Assembly (NCBI GenBank): GCA_015680685.1
Contig: MNCI01018082.1
Coordinates: 474,845-538,844 of the forward strand
DNA length: 64,000 nt
Source of the DNA: Gnetum montanum
Taxonomy: Eukaryota > Streptophyta > Gnetopsida > Gnetales > Gnetaceae
Reading direction: 5' to 3'
A program made the position numbers and the translations under genes. The notes beneath the pieces were generated by a model. That model ran no database searches, had not been told where the DNA came from, and saw only the letters and a list, made by a program, of their open reading frames with translations. Below are positions 43,361 through 54,830 of the stretch, in pieces (the stretch's first letter is position 1; each line of letters begins with the position of its first letter).

Positions 43361-44350
43361 AATGTAAATTCTATGTTGGCATATCCTAGGATGCATTCCA
43401 ATTAATTCAGGATATGACTAAGCAAAGGCTTTTAACCATCTATTAATTACCTTCAGCAGTTTCTCTTTTTGTTGTGGAGCAAGCTTCACATTGATAATTA
43501 CTGATTTTTCATTCTTAAGAAACGTGTATTCCATACCAGTGGGTAATGGTTTTAGCTCGAGGGGCTCCTGCTTAAGTTTCTTAGGGATTTCCAACTTCCC
43601 CGAGTTAATATTTTCGAGGTTAAGGTTTGGAAGTTGGCGGTGGACTTGCTCTAATGCATCTATGCTATTAATGTAAGCACAAGTCAAACCCTTAGTTGGT
43701 TCCATGCATATGAGTGAACTTCTTTGTTGATCAACTATTAGCCACTGGGTGTCTTCCTGTCATGTGGCTACTACATATAAGCATCTTTGTATGTTAATCA
43801 CTTGTGCACACTGATTGCATGCAGGCAATGCTAAACTTTGCACAAACCATGACCTTTGCACGCAATTACACCTTGTATCACTGTATGTAATGCATAGAAA
43901 TTTCTTCTTCTTGATCTTTCCAAATGTATTTTCCTTTGATATTTCTAGGGAAAGATCATAGATTCCTAGGCATGCGTCAATGGTGCTTAGCCATGCTCTT
44001 CCCATTATGATTGGGAAGTTTCTCTTATCGTTGTTTATCTAAATCACTAGGAAGTTAGCTGGGTACAACCACCCACAAATAGTGCTAATAATGTCTTCCA
44101 TCAGTCCCAATGGAACAGTGATGGACTGGTCAGCCAACTCTAGACGGATGTTGCTCTTTTTCAATGGAGGCAAGTTCCAAGCCTTGTACATTGCTTGAAA
44201 AATCAAGCTAACATTGGAACCTGAATCCAAAAGAGCCTTACATGGTGCATTTCCAACGATTTGTAAGTATATCAGAGGACTCCCAGGATTAGATAATTTC
44301 CTGGGAAGGTGGCCATCTTCGATCCAATCGATGACGACATGTGTTAGCAT
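43361..44350 (-). pseudogene. Element C protease and PR-RT linker
   Basis: Open frame 44,350-44,039 holds the retropepsin active site CKALLDSGSNVSLIF with D-S-G intact, then YKAWNLPPLKKSNIRLELAD and GWLYPANFLVI. The second half (44,005-43,760) has FPIIMGRAWLSTIDACLGI, the GR-W motif. A linker (43,705-43,418) with LEIPKKLKQEPLELKPLP and YTFLKNEKSVIINVKL leads to RT. Element D has the same order (52,500-53,200). Confidence 0.9.
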
Positions 44351-44559
44351 GATCGTATGTGTTGAGTGTAGTGGTTGGGCTAAAGGGGGCTTTGAAGTTT
44401 TGATTGATACTAAGGCATCTAAGGAATCAGCCGCTTGTGATTACAAGGGCTTGGTTGGACTGTTGGTTCTAAAGAAAGTTATTTTCTTCATGTGGTTGTT
44501 GAAACCAATAGTAGGTTGAGAGTTAGGCATTACGTTGCTACTACTGGGTAGGGATTTCA

Positions 44560-46430
44560 CCTTACATAGTTAGAGCAAGTGGTAGTGGAGCCATTGGTGG
44601 AAGAGATGTGACCAGATGAGAAGGATGATATACTTGTGGGATATCACCCCTGGAAGAGGGATTCCCATAATACTCATAAGCTTGGTAGTGAGGTTGATGA
44701 GTAACGTGACCAGTAGAGTCACGTGGAGAGATTGACTACTGCACGTAATATCCATATGGGTCAAGTTGTCGGTAAGGATATTGTTGCCTTGGTGGTAGCA
44801 TTCCCCATGATTGTGGGTGCTACCATTGTTTATATTGCTCAATCGGTTGTGGTGGAGTTCCATTGGGATAAAATGTTAAGGGTTGGTGAAACTACCTTGG
44901 GATACCTTGAGGATAAGGTAACCTTCTGGGTTTTTGCCTTTTGTTTAATTGTGGGTTGAGTGCATACACCCTAGACTCCTACAGATGTGATATTACAAGG
45001 CAACATCCCTTAGGATGGTCATATTAACATATCTCACATCCACTATCATTGTCTGTTTCCGAACCCATAACATCTTCAATGATGACAACTTTTCCCTTAC
45101 CCTTAGTATGTGAATGTTCAGCCTCTTTCATTTTTCTTTTCTCACCACCTTGCTCTCTAGACTCCTCTACTATTTTAAGAACAGTTTGAAATCTATTATC
45201 TAGGAAATCCCACCTTTGGTTTACCTTTTCCAAAACTTTTGATGTCATCTTTTGGATAGGTAAAATTTTTCCTATTCATCATCTCTTCGAGTGGTGACTC
45301 TTCTTCATCCTCACAAAATCTTACTCCCCTCTTCTGAAGGGAAGGATCTTGGTTATACTCTTCCACACTTTCTCTCTTCTATAACTCACCTTCTTCCATA
45401 GCAACTTGCTCCAATAGTCTTTGAATTTGATGGGACCTAAGCTCAGATAGTCTCCCTTGGGCATAAGTCCCAAGGGTTCTTCTCGTTTCATGCCTAAGCC
45501 TATCCATGAGATGGTGCAGTTGATCTCATTACAAATAACAATGGCCAGGAGAACGATGTAATAGTGCATAGTATCAGCCCATGGAAACATCCAAGGGTTC
45601 ATGTCCTCCTTGTTTCCAGCCTTGGATTTTCTTTTGTAGGTTAGACACTCGGGAGTACATTTGGTACTTATCATTAAATAGTCCTAACACAGTACTCCAC
45701 CCAGAAATGGATTTTGGTTCTAAAGACCGATACCAACTTTCTGCTTCCTTAACTAATGTCTGTGGGAGCAACTTAAGTTTTTGCCATTTTTTCTCTATGT
45801 TCTGTAAGGCACATGAATCATGCAATGCTTGTAAATGATTCCGAGGATCAGCGTTGTATCCCCCTTCAAATCGTGGAATGTTGTTCATATCTAATCTCTT
45901 GATCCTACTATCTTTCTGATGCCTTGTTGGAATTATAACAATCTTAGCTATGTCCAACATACTTTGAGTAGCAAGGAGGTGTTTATCATGATCATCTCAT
46001 CCATGGCATCTATGATGCCTACGTTGTTCCCTACTCTCCCTTCTTCTATGTCGTTACTCTCTAGAGTGCCCTCGTCCCCTTTCTTGGTTGTTTCGTCTAT
46101 GACTTCCACTTTGCCTACCTTTATCCCCATGGTCTTTTTCTTTATGACTACATCTAGATATTGAAGGAGAGGATGAAGGAGATGATGAAGGTGAAGAAGA
46201 AGGAGAATCATCACCATGATGATGTCCGCTACCTTCTCTTCTATGATCTTGGCCCTAATCGCGATTGCGATCAGAATGTCTGCCTTTATCATGAGTTCGT
46301 GTTCTTTTTTTGGACCCTTTGTGTCCATGGGTATCAGAACCTAGGTTATGANTAGAATGTCTGCCTTTATCATGAGTTCGTGTTCTTTTTTTGGACTTTT
46401 TGTGTCCATGGGTATCAGAACCTAGGTTAT
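44560..46430 (-). pseudogene. Element C gag
   Basis: N-terminal part (about 46,430-45,960) is a basic, low-complexity region rich in Ser, Arg, His, Lys and Asp (KKRTRTHDKGRHSDRNRD; SPSSSPSSSPSSSPSIS), with stops and a duplicated stretch around the N at 46,352. The capsid follows: MNNIPRFEGGYNADPRNHLQ, EAESWYRSLEPK, GLFNDKYQMYSRVSNL (45,960-45,600), then ELRSHQIQRLLEQ. A charged region (45,248-45,024) ends with CEIC*YDHPKGC, possibly a changed zinc knuckle. The last 450 bp encode a Pro/Gln/Tyr-rich hinge. Element D carries the same parts in order. Confidence 0.8.
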
Positions 46431-47068
46431 GAATAGTGAAATGAAGGTTTTGATATACAACCCCTTGGCAAAGTCAAGGGGAGGAACAGCGTTGTGTGGG
46501 CGACTGCCTGAGGTAGGTTCACTACCCTCATTTTTGCTTAATACATGTGGGGCATCTTGGAACCACTTACCCTTCAAAGACTTATGATGTCTCTCCTATT
46601 ACAAGTATCTTTGATGTTGTGCCTCTATGAGATAGTATTCTCTTGAGTTATGGCTTTGCACAACATATTTTGCATGTAAGTATGGTATGCCAATTCATGT
46701 GAGAGCATGAAGAAGCATGCTCGAGACTGAACGATTGGGAGGTAACACTATGTTACCTTCTAAGTCTCACCAACATAGTTGTTTGTCTTGATGGAGGATA
46801 AAGGTGAAGTCTAGTATATACTCATTAGGATGAATATATACACTCAAACTTGTTGAGGGATTGGTGGATCAACATCATGTGTATTACGCCACTGACTATT
46901 TCCTATTTCAGACCTAGGCGGTGAGGCACTTTTGTATGAAGAAGGAGACATACTTGTCTATTCAATGTGCAATGTATTCTTGTTTATTATTTTCTCAACC
47001 AATCCTAAGGGTTTGTTCCAATAATGTGAATGATTTCCTATATTCTAGTTAGTGCACAAAAAACTAAG
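46431..47068 (-). other. Element C leader, no gene seen
   Basis: Untranslated sequence between the primer site and gag. Nothing stands out. Confidence 0.5.
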
Positions 47069-47086
47069 TCCCTAGCAATGGCACCA
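47069..47086 (-). other. Element C primer-binding site, tRNA-Asp type
   Basis: Minus strand TGGTGCCATTGCTAGGGA, one base after the LTR end. Compared with the classic Athila site TGGCGCCGTTGCCGGGGA there are three transitions, each at a former CpG, i.e. methylation decay. Confidence 0.8.
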
Positions 47087-47087
47087 A

Positions 47088-47735
47088 TGATGAGTGGCGA
47101 GGTACCCCTACACTCAACCATACGAATACGAGNNNNNNNNNNNNNNNNNNNNNNNNNNNNNNNNNNNNNNNNNNNNNNNNNNNNNNNNNNNNNNNNNNNN
47201 NNNNNNNNNNNNNNNNNNNNNNNNNNNNNNNNNNNNNNNNNNNNNNNNNNNNNNNNNNNNNNNNNNNNNNNNNNNNNNNNNNNNNNNNNNNNNNNNNNNN
47301 NNNNNNNNNNNNNNNNNNNNNNNNNNNNNNNNNNNNNNNNNNNNNNNNNNNNNNNNNNNNNNNNNNNNNNNNNNNNNNNNNNNNNNNNNNNNNNNNNNNN
47401 NNNNNNNNNNNNNNNNNNNNNNNNNNNNNNNNNNNNNNNNNNNNNNNNNNNNNNNNNNNNNNNNNNNNNNNNNNNNNNNNNNNNNNNNNNNNNNNNNNNN
47501 NNNNNNNNNNNNNNNNNNNNNNNNNNTAGACACTTGGAAAATACTTCAACTTTCAAATAGACTACAAGAGTTTCACTACTTGATTACTAAAAGACTTTCC
47601 TCCAAATTGTGCACCTTGGCACTGTATTTATAGGCTTGGGAGCAACTACTCTAATAATTAGAATAACTGCTAAAGTAACTGCTACAGTAACCACTCTAAT
47701 ACTTAGAATAACTACTAGAGTAACCACTCTCATCT
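47088..47735 (-). repeat. Element C 5' LTR, with assembly gap
   Basis: Ends ...CTCATCA at 47,088 (minus strand). Starts AGATGAGAG at 47,735, where the 3' LTR has TGATGAGAG. Positions 47,133-47,526 are N. The visible 208 bp (47,527-47,734) match the 3' LTR, including the TATA region and 30-bp units. It is about 310 bp shorter than the 3' LTR, so the gap is probably undersized. Confidence 0.85.
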
Positions 47736-47827
47736 GCTTCTATCCTTCATAGGACCTCAACTTACATATTATAGTTCAATTCAAAACATGTAGTGCTTTC
47801 TTTAAATGGTTAGATTATAGAGAAGAT

Positions 47828-47853
47828 CTTTCTTCTTCTTCTTCTTCTTCTTT
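47828..47853. repeat. (TTC)n microsatellite
   Basis: About eight TTC units. Confidence 0.9.
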
Positions 47854-47865
47854 TCTATCATATAA

Positions 47866-47910
47866 ATTATGAATAATGAGGTGTTAGCCTAGTGGTAAGA
47901 CTATTAATTT
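47866..47910 (+). repeat. SINE-like fragment 3 (A box only)
   Basis: GAGGTGTTAGCCTAGTGGTAAG contains TAGCCTAGTGG, an excellent Pol III A box. The same GAGGTGTTAGCCTAG start occurs in fragment 2 (minus strand, near 57,683). No B box follows. Confidence 0.4.
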
Positions 47911-47969
47911 GAAGTGTTTTCTTTATATGGTTGGACCATAAAAAACTTTTTTTCTTTTCTCTATATTCT

Positions 47970-48760
47970 CAAAAATTATTGTTTTAGGATAATAAAAGTA
48001 AGGAAGATAATAAAGAGGAAAAGCTTGAAGAGTAGGTCTCACTAATTGTAATCAGCTAGCTTATGAAAACAACTTAGCCTTCAACCCAGCAAGCCTATTA
48101 TCAAGATTTTGAAGAAGTAGGTACTAAAATCCCTTCTTTATATAACTCACAAAGATATGAAGCCCTAAATATATGGTAGCTAATAAGCCTACTTCATATC
48201 CCAATAAATCAATATATTCATATAAAATTTATTGATTAACTATAAAATTGAATGCTTGAATTTTATTTAAATTGATTCTTAATCCAAATGCATTAAAAAC
48301 CTTCAAAAGTATTGTATGCATGTTTGCTAAAAAATGTGATTCTCATGAGAGAATAGAAATGTATTATAAACCAACCAAATCTGTGTCAAAGGATTGTAAT
48401 CAAAAGTTGGTTGGATGCTTCTTGTCATATTATCATCTTTCAACTTCCTCAAATAGAATCCCACAGCCTCCATGGCTAAAATACAAAGAAAGAGAGAAAT
48501 AGGATCACCTTGTTGTAATTCATTTGAAGACAAAAAATTTCCAAAGCAATGTTCGTTAATAAGAATGAAAAACCTATATTAATGGTAGCAACCCTCAAGC
48601 ATTTGTATTCAATGAAGAGGAAAGGTAATTTTAAGTGATACAACTCTTATGTAGGTCCAATTAATTATATTGTAACCTTTTGAAACATCAAGCTTTAAGA
48701 AAATCATACTTAATTCATTATCAATTTAGTCTAGCACTTATTACTTAATTCATGAGTTTG
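47970..48760 (-). pseudogene. LINE reverse transcriptase relic
   Basis: On the minus strand, with frame changes, the sequence gives IFLKLDVSKGYNIINW (about 48,705), then LQQGDPISLFLCILAMEAV (48,520-48,460), corresponding to the RQGDPLSPFLF...ME box of plant L1-type RT. Near 48,090-48,000 the wording LKAKLFS...LVRPTLQAFPLYYLP matches the usual downstream region (WKAK.LS..GR..LI.S.L...P.Y). The YADD box is spoiled (WLVYNTFLF). No ORF1, endonuclease or tail is visible, so this is a short 5'-truncated and mutated relic. Confidence 0.75.
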
Positions 48761-49050
48761 ATTCATGACTCTCTTTTACTTCTCATTGTTTCACAAGCTT
48801 GCATGATGATGATTATATAAATTTAGCATACAATTCATATTCCCTATGAACTATCATGTCTTTATACAAATCACTGTTACCTCTTTTGTATTCAGTATAT
48901 TCATTATTGAGAAACTTATAATTGCATACTTAACTTATAAGCATACTCTAACAAGCTTAACTATGCACTTTTTATTTGTATGCATTTTATGATTAAATAA
49001 TAAGGATAATAATTAACATGAAAAATACAAAGATTATGATTTTTTGTAAC
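48761..49050. other. No feature seen
   Basis: AT-rich sequence between the LINE relic and element D. Confidence 0.4.
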
Positions 49051-49490
49051 TGATAAAACCTTTAATGTTGTTGATTACTATATTGCATTTATGATATCGT
49101 AGCTCAATATACAATGTCATGGATATGGTATAGTAGGTCATGGTAATGCCTATAAATATGAGCCCACTATTGTATCAAATCATATGTTTTTGCTAACCCT
49201 TAGTGAAATTCTTGTAGTTTGTTTCGTAAACTTAGAGTTAATTATGAATGCCCATAGTGTGGTAAATTATAGTTGTATGACATCTTTATTCAAGTTGATT
49301 ATTCTTAGATACAAGTTATAATCTGCAATAAAGATTGAGACTGTTCTTCATCATTGAAGCATTTCACATAGATAGATTTAATTTCCTACACCATTTACTT
49401 TTACATTTTCTACACCATTTATTTTTCCATTGATTATCAATATAGATGAAATAAGTACAATTAGTTTCAATCATGAAGTGTAGTTGTTTG
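49051..49490 (+). repeat. Element D 5' LTR
   Basis: Starts TGATAAAACCTTTAATGTTG. TATA box CTATAAATA at 49,150-49,158 and AATAAA at 49,327-49,332, so U3 is only about 100 bp. Matches 61,626-62,076 along its length (TTAGTGAAATT-TTGTAGTTTG, ACTGTTCTTCATCATT). The exact end is uncertain. TTTGGTAACGTAG follows and could be a changed primer-binding site. Confidence 0.75.
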
Positions 49491-50330
49491 GTAACGTAGT
49501 ATAAACTTTACTTAATTCACTTAGTGGTAAAGTTACTTGATAAAGCTTGTAATAATTACATTAACCCAAGATGTGTATAGTAAGCTAGGACCAAATATTT
49601 ATCATGAATAGGCTAGAATAGCTTTATATTTTCATTTTCTTTATTAATAAAAATCATAATCATTTTCACTATGTTTACCCTTAGCACACATAGAGCCGAA
49701 ACAACATGAGCTAATCATATATCTTACTAAGAGTTAAACCATACATTTTGCATTTCACTAATTCCAAGTGAGAAGACAATGATCATGAACTTATCATCAA
49801 CTCACTAGTACACTTACATTTTTTATCCATGGATTACAATTTGGTCATGCATAAATACTTGTGACTTATATGGTTGAGTATTGGAATTCTCTGCTACTCA
49901 TCTTTGGTGTCATTATCCAAGATATATCAATGTTTGCTAGTTAGTTGATTTTAATGTAGTTTGTTATATCAATTATTGTCAAGTTTATCTTTTACACACT
50001 CAGAATAATTTTTAAATACAAAAATACTTGATTATCAACATACTTAAAAATTGCTTCTATACATAAAGTGAATTTTCCATCTATTAGTGATCTTAGTGAA
50101 AGCAATGACTAAAATTATAAGGAAGAAAATTGGAGGGGGTTGATGCAAAATAGAATATCATATGCTCATGTTGGTTCTTATTATCTTAGTTTTACATTCA
50201 TTTTTCACCAAGATGAATAATTTAGATCGAAAGACTTACAAGACGACATTGTCTTGTCACTTGATCATTCAACACCATCTATGCTCTAAGAAGCTCTATT
50301 GAAATTAAGTCTTAATCATGAACAAGAAGG
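49491..50330 (+). other. Element D leader, no gene seen
   Basis: AT-rich untranslated sequence before gag. No feature recognised. Confidence 0.45.
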
Positions 50331-52250
50331 GTAGCAAGTTACTAAGAAAATGACAAAGCCATGATAGCCAATGAAGGCTCAACTAAGAAGAGATGCTATC
50401 ATGGCAACAAGATATGAACAAGAGAAAGGAAAAAAAAGCAACACAGATAATCATCCTTACCAAAAAGGATCATATGCCATACCAAGCTAAGAAGTTTCAT
50501 CATTCTCATAGATCTAGTTCTCAATAGATCCTCAAAAAGATGAGGTGAACTCCAAACTTAGGAGTAGTTCAAGGTTTGGAACCTCCAAAAAATCTAGAAG
50601 AGATGAATCAATAAGTCATAAAAAGAGAACTATCCAACATTGTTCTCCAAGTTCCTCATCCTCTTCATCACACTCATCAAAATACTTTGATAAGAAAGGA
50701 TGCAAAAAATGGGATCATGATAGACACATCTACAAAAGAAGATATCATGATGAGGAAGAAGATGATGAAGAAGAAAGAGAAAGTGGACCAAGACATAAAA
50801 TAAAAGAACATTATGAGCATTAGAGAGGTCACACTACAACGAAGATCATGAACTTAAAAATTATGATGAACATCAAAGTAATCTACATAGCAATGAGGCA
50901 CCTAAAGGATAGTCACATCAAATAACTTGATATGAATAACATTCAAAATTGTAAAGGGAAATACAACATAGATCCATATCATCACCTTCAAGCATTTGAT
51001 GATGTCTAATCTCTACAAAATATAGAAAATGATTGGTAGAAATTAAAGTTGTTTCTTAGAACACTCATCAAGAAGATAGAGAACTAGTAAATATTCTTGG
51101 AACTAGAATATGTATGAAGATGGAGTACCATGCTAGAGCTCTTCTATGATAAGTATCAAGCCTATTCAAGAGTATCAAATTTAATAAAATAAATCCAATG
51201 ATGAAAGTAAGAGACATATTAATCTATTGGTGTAGCAATGAATAGATATTATTCATTGTTGCATAGATGCCCAAATCATGGATTTTCTCAAAGGGAATAA
51301 TTGTGGAATATCATTGATGGATTAATGAATAAAACAAGAGAGATCCTTGGAGTGTATGCCAAATGAAGATTGTCTAAAATGACAACCCATCCAATCCAAT
51401 GGTTACTAGACCAAGTGATAAAAGAAAAAATAGAGCTATGTAAGAAAGAGTCAGTTGAAGAGTACAGTAGAGATCTTGCTATTGGGAGTAGAGAAGTGGG
51501 AATCTATGAAACACAAGAAGAGAAAACAATGAAAGATATGATTTAGTAGAAAAATATACTCATCCAAAAATCAGTAAATGATAGTATAGCAAAGGTAGAG
51601 AAAATGTGGAACTTTGCAAATGAAAATGTTAAAATAGCACTTAAGATGGTAGAAGATAAAACTAAGCAAGCATACACCAATAATAAGGACAAGAACAAGA
51701 AGAGAGATAATGAACATGAAAATTATAAGAATGAAAAATTTTTTGTAGTGGAAGAGGTTATGGACTCAAGTTTGGAAGATGAAAATAAATGCAATGTATG
51801 TTAATATGAACATCAACAGATGTTATCCTGTTATAATCCATTTACAAGAGTTTGGGGTATATGTACTCAATCCAAAATTTGTCAAAAATAAAATGCTTAG
51901 AAGATCATCTTATTCACAAGGTAATTACAAACAATCCTATCAAAAACTGTATTATCATAGTGGGGCTTACCCTCAACCACAATAGTACTACCAATAGCAT
52001 CTTATATCTCTAGGAAGTACTCCTATTCATGCTTCTTCTCATTAATATTGAGTTGGATACCATAGGCCTGCAACCCTACACATGGAATCAGAACCCTATG
52101 TTTCTTAACTAGTTGTAGGTCACTCTCATAGGCTCCTAATTCTCTATCACTAGTACCACCACTAGTGATGTAAGGAGAACTACCAACATAACCATAATAG
52201 AAAAGTGCTACCAAGGTAGTTAGTACACAAGGGAATATCACAAATAGTAG
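50331..52250 (+). pseudogene. Element D gag
   Basis: N-terminal basic and Ser-rich region (50,545-50,820: KLRSSSRFGTSKKSRRDES, SPSSSSSSSHSSK) followed by an acidic run (EEEDDEEERES). The capsid part (about 50,920-51,180) aligns with element C: LDMNNIQ, HHLQAF, SLQNIE, YDKYQAYSRVSNL. The frame 51,604-51,804 (NENVKIALKMVEDK, EEVMDSSLEDENKCNVC, then YEHQQ) matches the charged region and Cys pair of C. A Tyr/Gln/Ser-rich hinge follows. Many stops. Confidence 0.7.
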
Positions 52251-52500
52251 TGAAGTAAGGGTAATAAAACATTCTTTCTTTAGGATAGGTTTAAAAAAGA
52301 TTTGAGGAACATGGATTTAACCAAATCTTGCTCCTTCTACATTAAGTCCTTAAGAAAATACCATGTTTTGGATATTAACAAAGAAGAATCGAAGGACTAT
52401 CATGTTTACAAAGACTACATTTCATTGGATAAAAGTAGGGTTACTTCCCAAGAAATGAACAGATCCATAAAGCTCTTCAATCTTTCTCCAAATAGTAGGA
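52251..52500 (+). other. Element D gag-protease linker
   Basis: Holds part of an open frame (52,302-52,526) with SCSFYIKSLRKYHVLDIN. By position it lies between the gag hinge and the protease. I see no clear match to element C. Confidence 0.35.
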
Positions 52501-53130
52501 ATCAAGCCATTATTGGTCAACATTAGGAGTAATTCTTATTTCTTAGGATATGTACAAGGCCTAGAATTTACCTCCATTAAGAAAATATAATATTTTATTA
52601 GAGTTGATTGATGAGTTCATTACTTTTCCACTTGGACATGTAGAAGATATAACTACTATAAATGGCTAGTATTATCCTACAAACTTCCTTGTCATTCATT
52701 AGGAAAGAATAAAGGGAAATTCCCTATAATTATGGGAAGGGAATGACTTAGCACTATGGATGCTAAGCTTAGAATTAGAGATTTATCATTAGAAATATCC
52801 AAGGAAGATGAGACTAAAGCTATTCAACAACAAAGAATTCCATGTATTACATATAGTGATAACAAATGCAACTATATTCAAAAAGTCTAGATAAAAAAGT
52901 AAGATAACAACTAAACATGCAAGCTATGTGTCAAAGATATGTATGTATGATAGTGTTTGTATGTATTAGTCACCAAGTAAGAAGGCACCTAGGAGTTGAT
53001 TAATAAAACAAAGTCTAAATCAAATGGAACTAGTTGAAAAGATTGCAAGTACCTATGTAAAGGAAACCAATAAGATAGAGTAATTTCAAAGATAACTTCC
53101 CTATACTAAGTTACATAAATAAGAAGATAT
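52501..53130 (+). pseudogene. Element D protease
   Basis: Aligned with C, the active site has changed: where C has LLDSGSNVS the D copy reads about NIRSNS, so the catalytic Asp is lost. Downstream NLPPLRKYNILLELIDEF, GHVEDITTING*YYPTNFLVI and LIIMGREWLSTMDAKLRIRDL (about 52,560-52,795) clearly match C, with LEISKEDE and CITYSDNKCN after them. Sequence from about 52,880 to 53,130 has no readable match. Confidence 0.75.
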
Positions 53131-54400
53131 TGAATGAGGAAAATTAGAAATTCCATATAAACATGAACCAAAACATCTATAATTGAAAGCCTTACCAAGT
53201 GCCCTTAAATATGCTTTTGTAAATAATGAAAACTGGTTATCATTAATTCCAATTTTAATAAAGAATAGAAATGAAGATTACTAGAAGTTGTAAGTAGATG
53301 ATCGATTGCAATTGCATGGTCTTATGATGAAACCACTAGTATAGATCTACAAATTTGTCAACACTACATCTATACTAATCTAGTTGCTAAACTACATCAT
53401 TAACCTCAATGAAGTTTGAACTCAAAGCTCAAAGAGGTCATCAACTAGGAACTAGAAAAAATACTAAAGGAAATGTATATCTATCTCATTATGGATAGTG
53501 AAAGAATCAATTCAATGGTCATTGTCTCGAAGAAAGGTGATAAGTGGAGGATTTGTATAAATTTTAGTCTATTGAACATGGTGACATTCAAAGACCATTT
53601 TTCTCTACCATTTGTTGATCAAGTTCTAGATACTATTATAGGGCATTAGTACTATATTTTTCTGAATAAATATAGTAGATATAACCAAATTCATATCGCA
53701 CTAGAGGATCAGGAGAAGACAATGTTCATGAGTCCATGGTAAACATTTGCATATAGGCAAATGTCATTCAACCTATGCAATGCTCCAACAACATTCCAAA
53801 GACCTATATTTAGTATCTTTTAAAATTAGATTAGTAATGAAGAAATTCGTATCACATCAAAGGATCAGGAGAAGACAATGTTCACAAGTTCATGGGTAAC
53901 ATCTATATATAGGCAAATACCATTTGTCCTATGCAATGCTCCAACAACATTCGAGAGACTTATACTTAGTATATTTCAAAAATAGATTAGTAATGAAGTT
54001 GAGGTATTCATGGATAATGTTTTTACTTATAAACCTAACTTCGAGCAAGATTTGGATCATTTAGAGCAAGTTTTGAAAAGATGTGTTAAAACAAATTTAG
54101 AGCTTAATTGACAAAAGAATAATTTAATGATTTGGGAGGGCATAGTTTTAAGATATAAGGTATCACAAAAAGGAATAGAGGTAGTTTCTAATAAAACTAG
54201 ATTCATCTAGCATATTACCCACAAACCAAAAATATCAAGGCTATAAGATCATTTCTTGGTCACATAGGATATTATAAAAGATTTATCAAGAACTTTTCAA
54301 ATATAGAAAAAATACTCATGAAATTAATGAAGAAAGATGTACCGTTTCATGGATCAGAAGAACGTGAAAAGAAATTTAAAAAGTTAAAATAAAAGCTAAT
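53131..54400 (+). pseudogene. Element D reverse transcriptase with internal duplication
   Basis: Begins with the linker LEIPYKHEPKHL*LKALPSA and goes on to MVIVSKKGDKWRICINFSLLN, KDHFSLPFVDQVLDTIIG, LEDQEKTMFMSPW and LCNAPTTFQRPIFSIF. It then repeats the last part as SKDQEKTMFTSSW and LCNAPTTFERLILSIF: 53,691-53,846 is duplicated at 53,847-54,002 with a period of 156 bp (52 codons). The catalytic box reads FMDN instead of FMDD. GIVLRYKVSQKGIEV and LGHIGYYKRF-like segments follow. Not functional. Confidence 0.85.
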
Positions 54401-54830
54401 TGAAATACCAATCCTAAGAGCTTTAGATTGTTCAAGACCTTTACACATCATGATAGATGCTTCAAAGCATGCACTATGGGTAATGCTTACTCAATTAGAT
54501 GATAAAAAATAACCTTACTACATATACTGCACCAATTGAAGCATTACTAGAGCATAGGTAAACTATACCACTACAAGAAAAGAGCTTATGGTTGTGGTAT
54601 ATGTGATTGCTAAATTCAAAAATTATATGCTTGGATATTTAATCTATGTTCATACTGATCAAAATGCAATTAGATTCTTAAAGAATAATCTAGTGGTTAT
54701 TCCAAGAATGATTAAATGAATTTTCATACTACAAGAATTTGAGTTTGTCATGATTGATAGGAAAGAAACTAAAAACATTGTAGTTGATCATCTATCAAGA
54801 CTACAATATGATTCTTAAGATAACGAAGAA
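54401..54830 (+). pseudogene. Element D RNase H
   Basis: Follows RT. Readable with shifts: LHIMIDASKHALWVML (Asp), TTRKELMVVVYVIAKFKNYML (Glu), VHTDQNAIRFLK (Asp) and VVDHLSRL, each matching element C. Strongly mutated. Confidence 0.75.

Larger units (their letters stand above)
37829..47740 (-). mobile_element. Element C: Athila-type Ty3/gypsy element
   Basis: Complete in outline. GCTTC target duplications flank it at 37,829-37,833 and 47,736-47,740. On the minus strand: 5' LTR (47,735-47,088), primer site, leader, gag, protease, RT, RNase H, integrase, 2 kb of non-coding sequence, PPT, 3' LTR (38,793-37,834). RT wording (CIDFRLLN, KDHLPLPFVDHVLE, GLCNAPTTFQ) and a tRNA-Asp-type primer site fit the Athila group. 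No envelope-like ORF is recognisable. Confidence 0.9.

Noticed and set aside
45948-46328. 126-codon Ile/Met-rich minus frame
   Set aside because: Shifted reading of the Ser/Arg/His-rich gag N-terminus; the frame matching element D is another one.
47030-47633. Open frames of 139-179 codons across the second large N gap
   Set aside because: Same artefact, and the region is the 5' LTR of element C.
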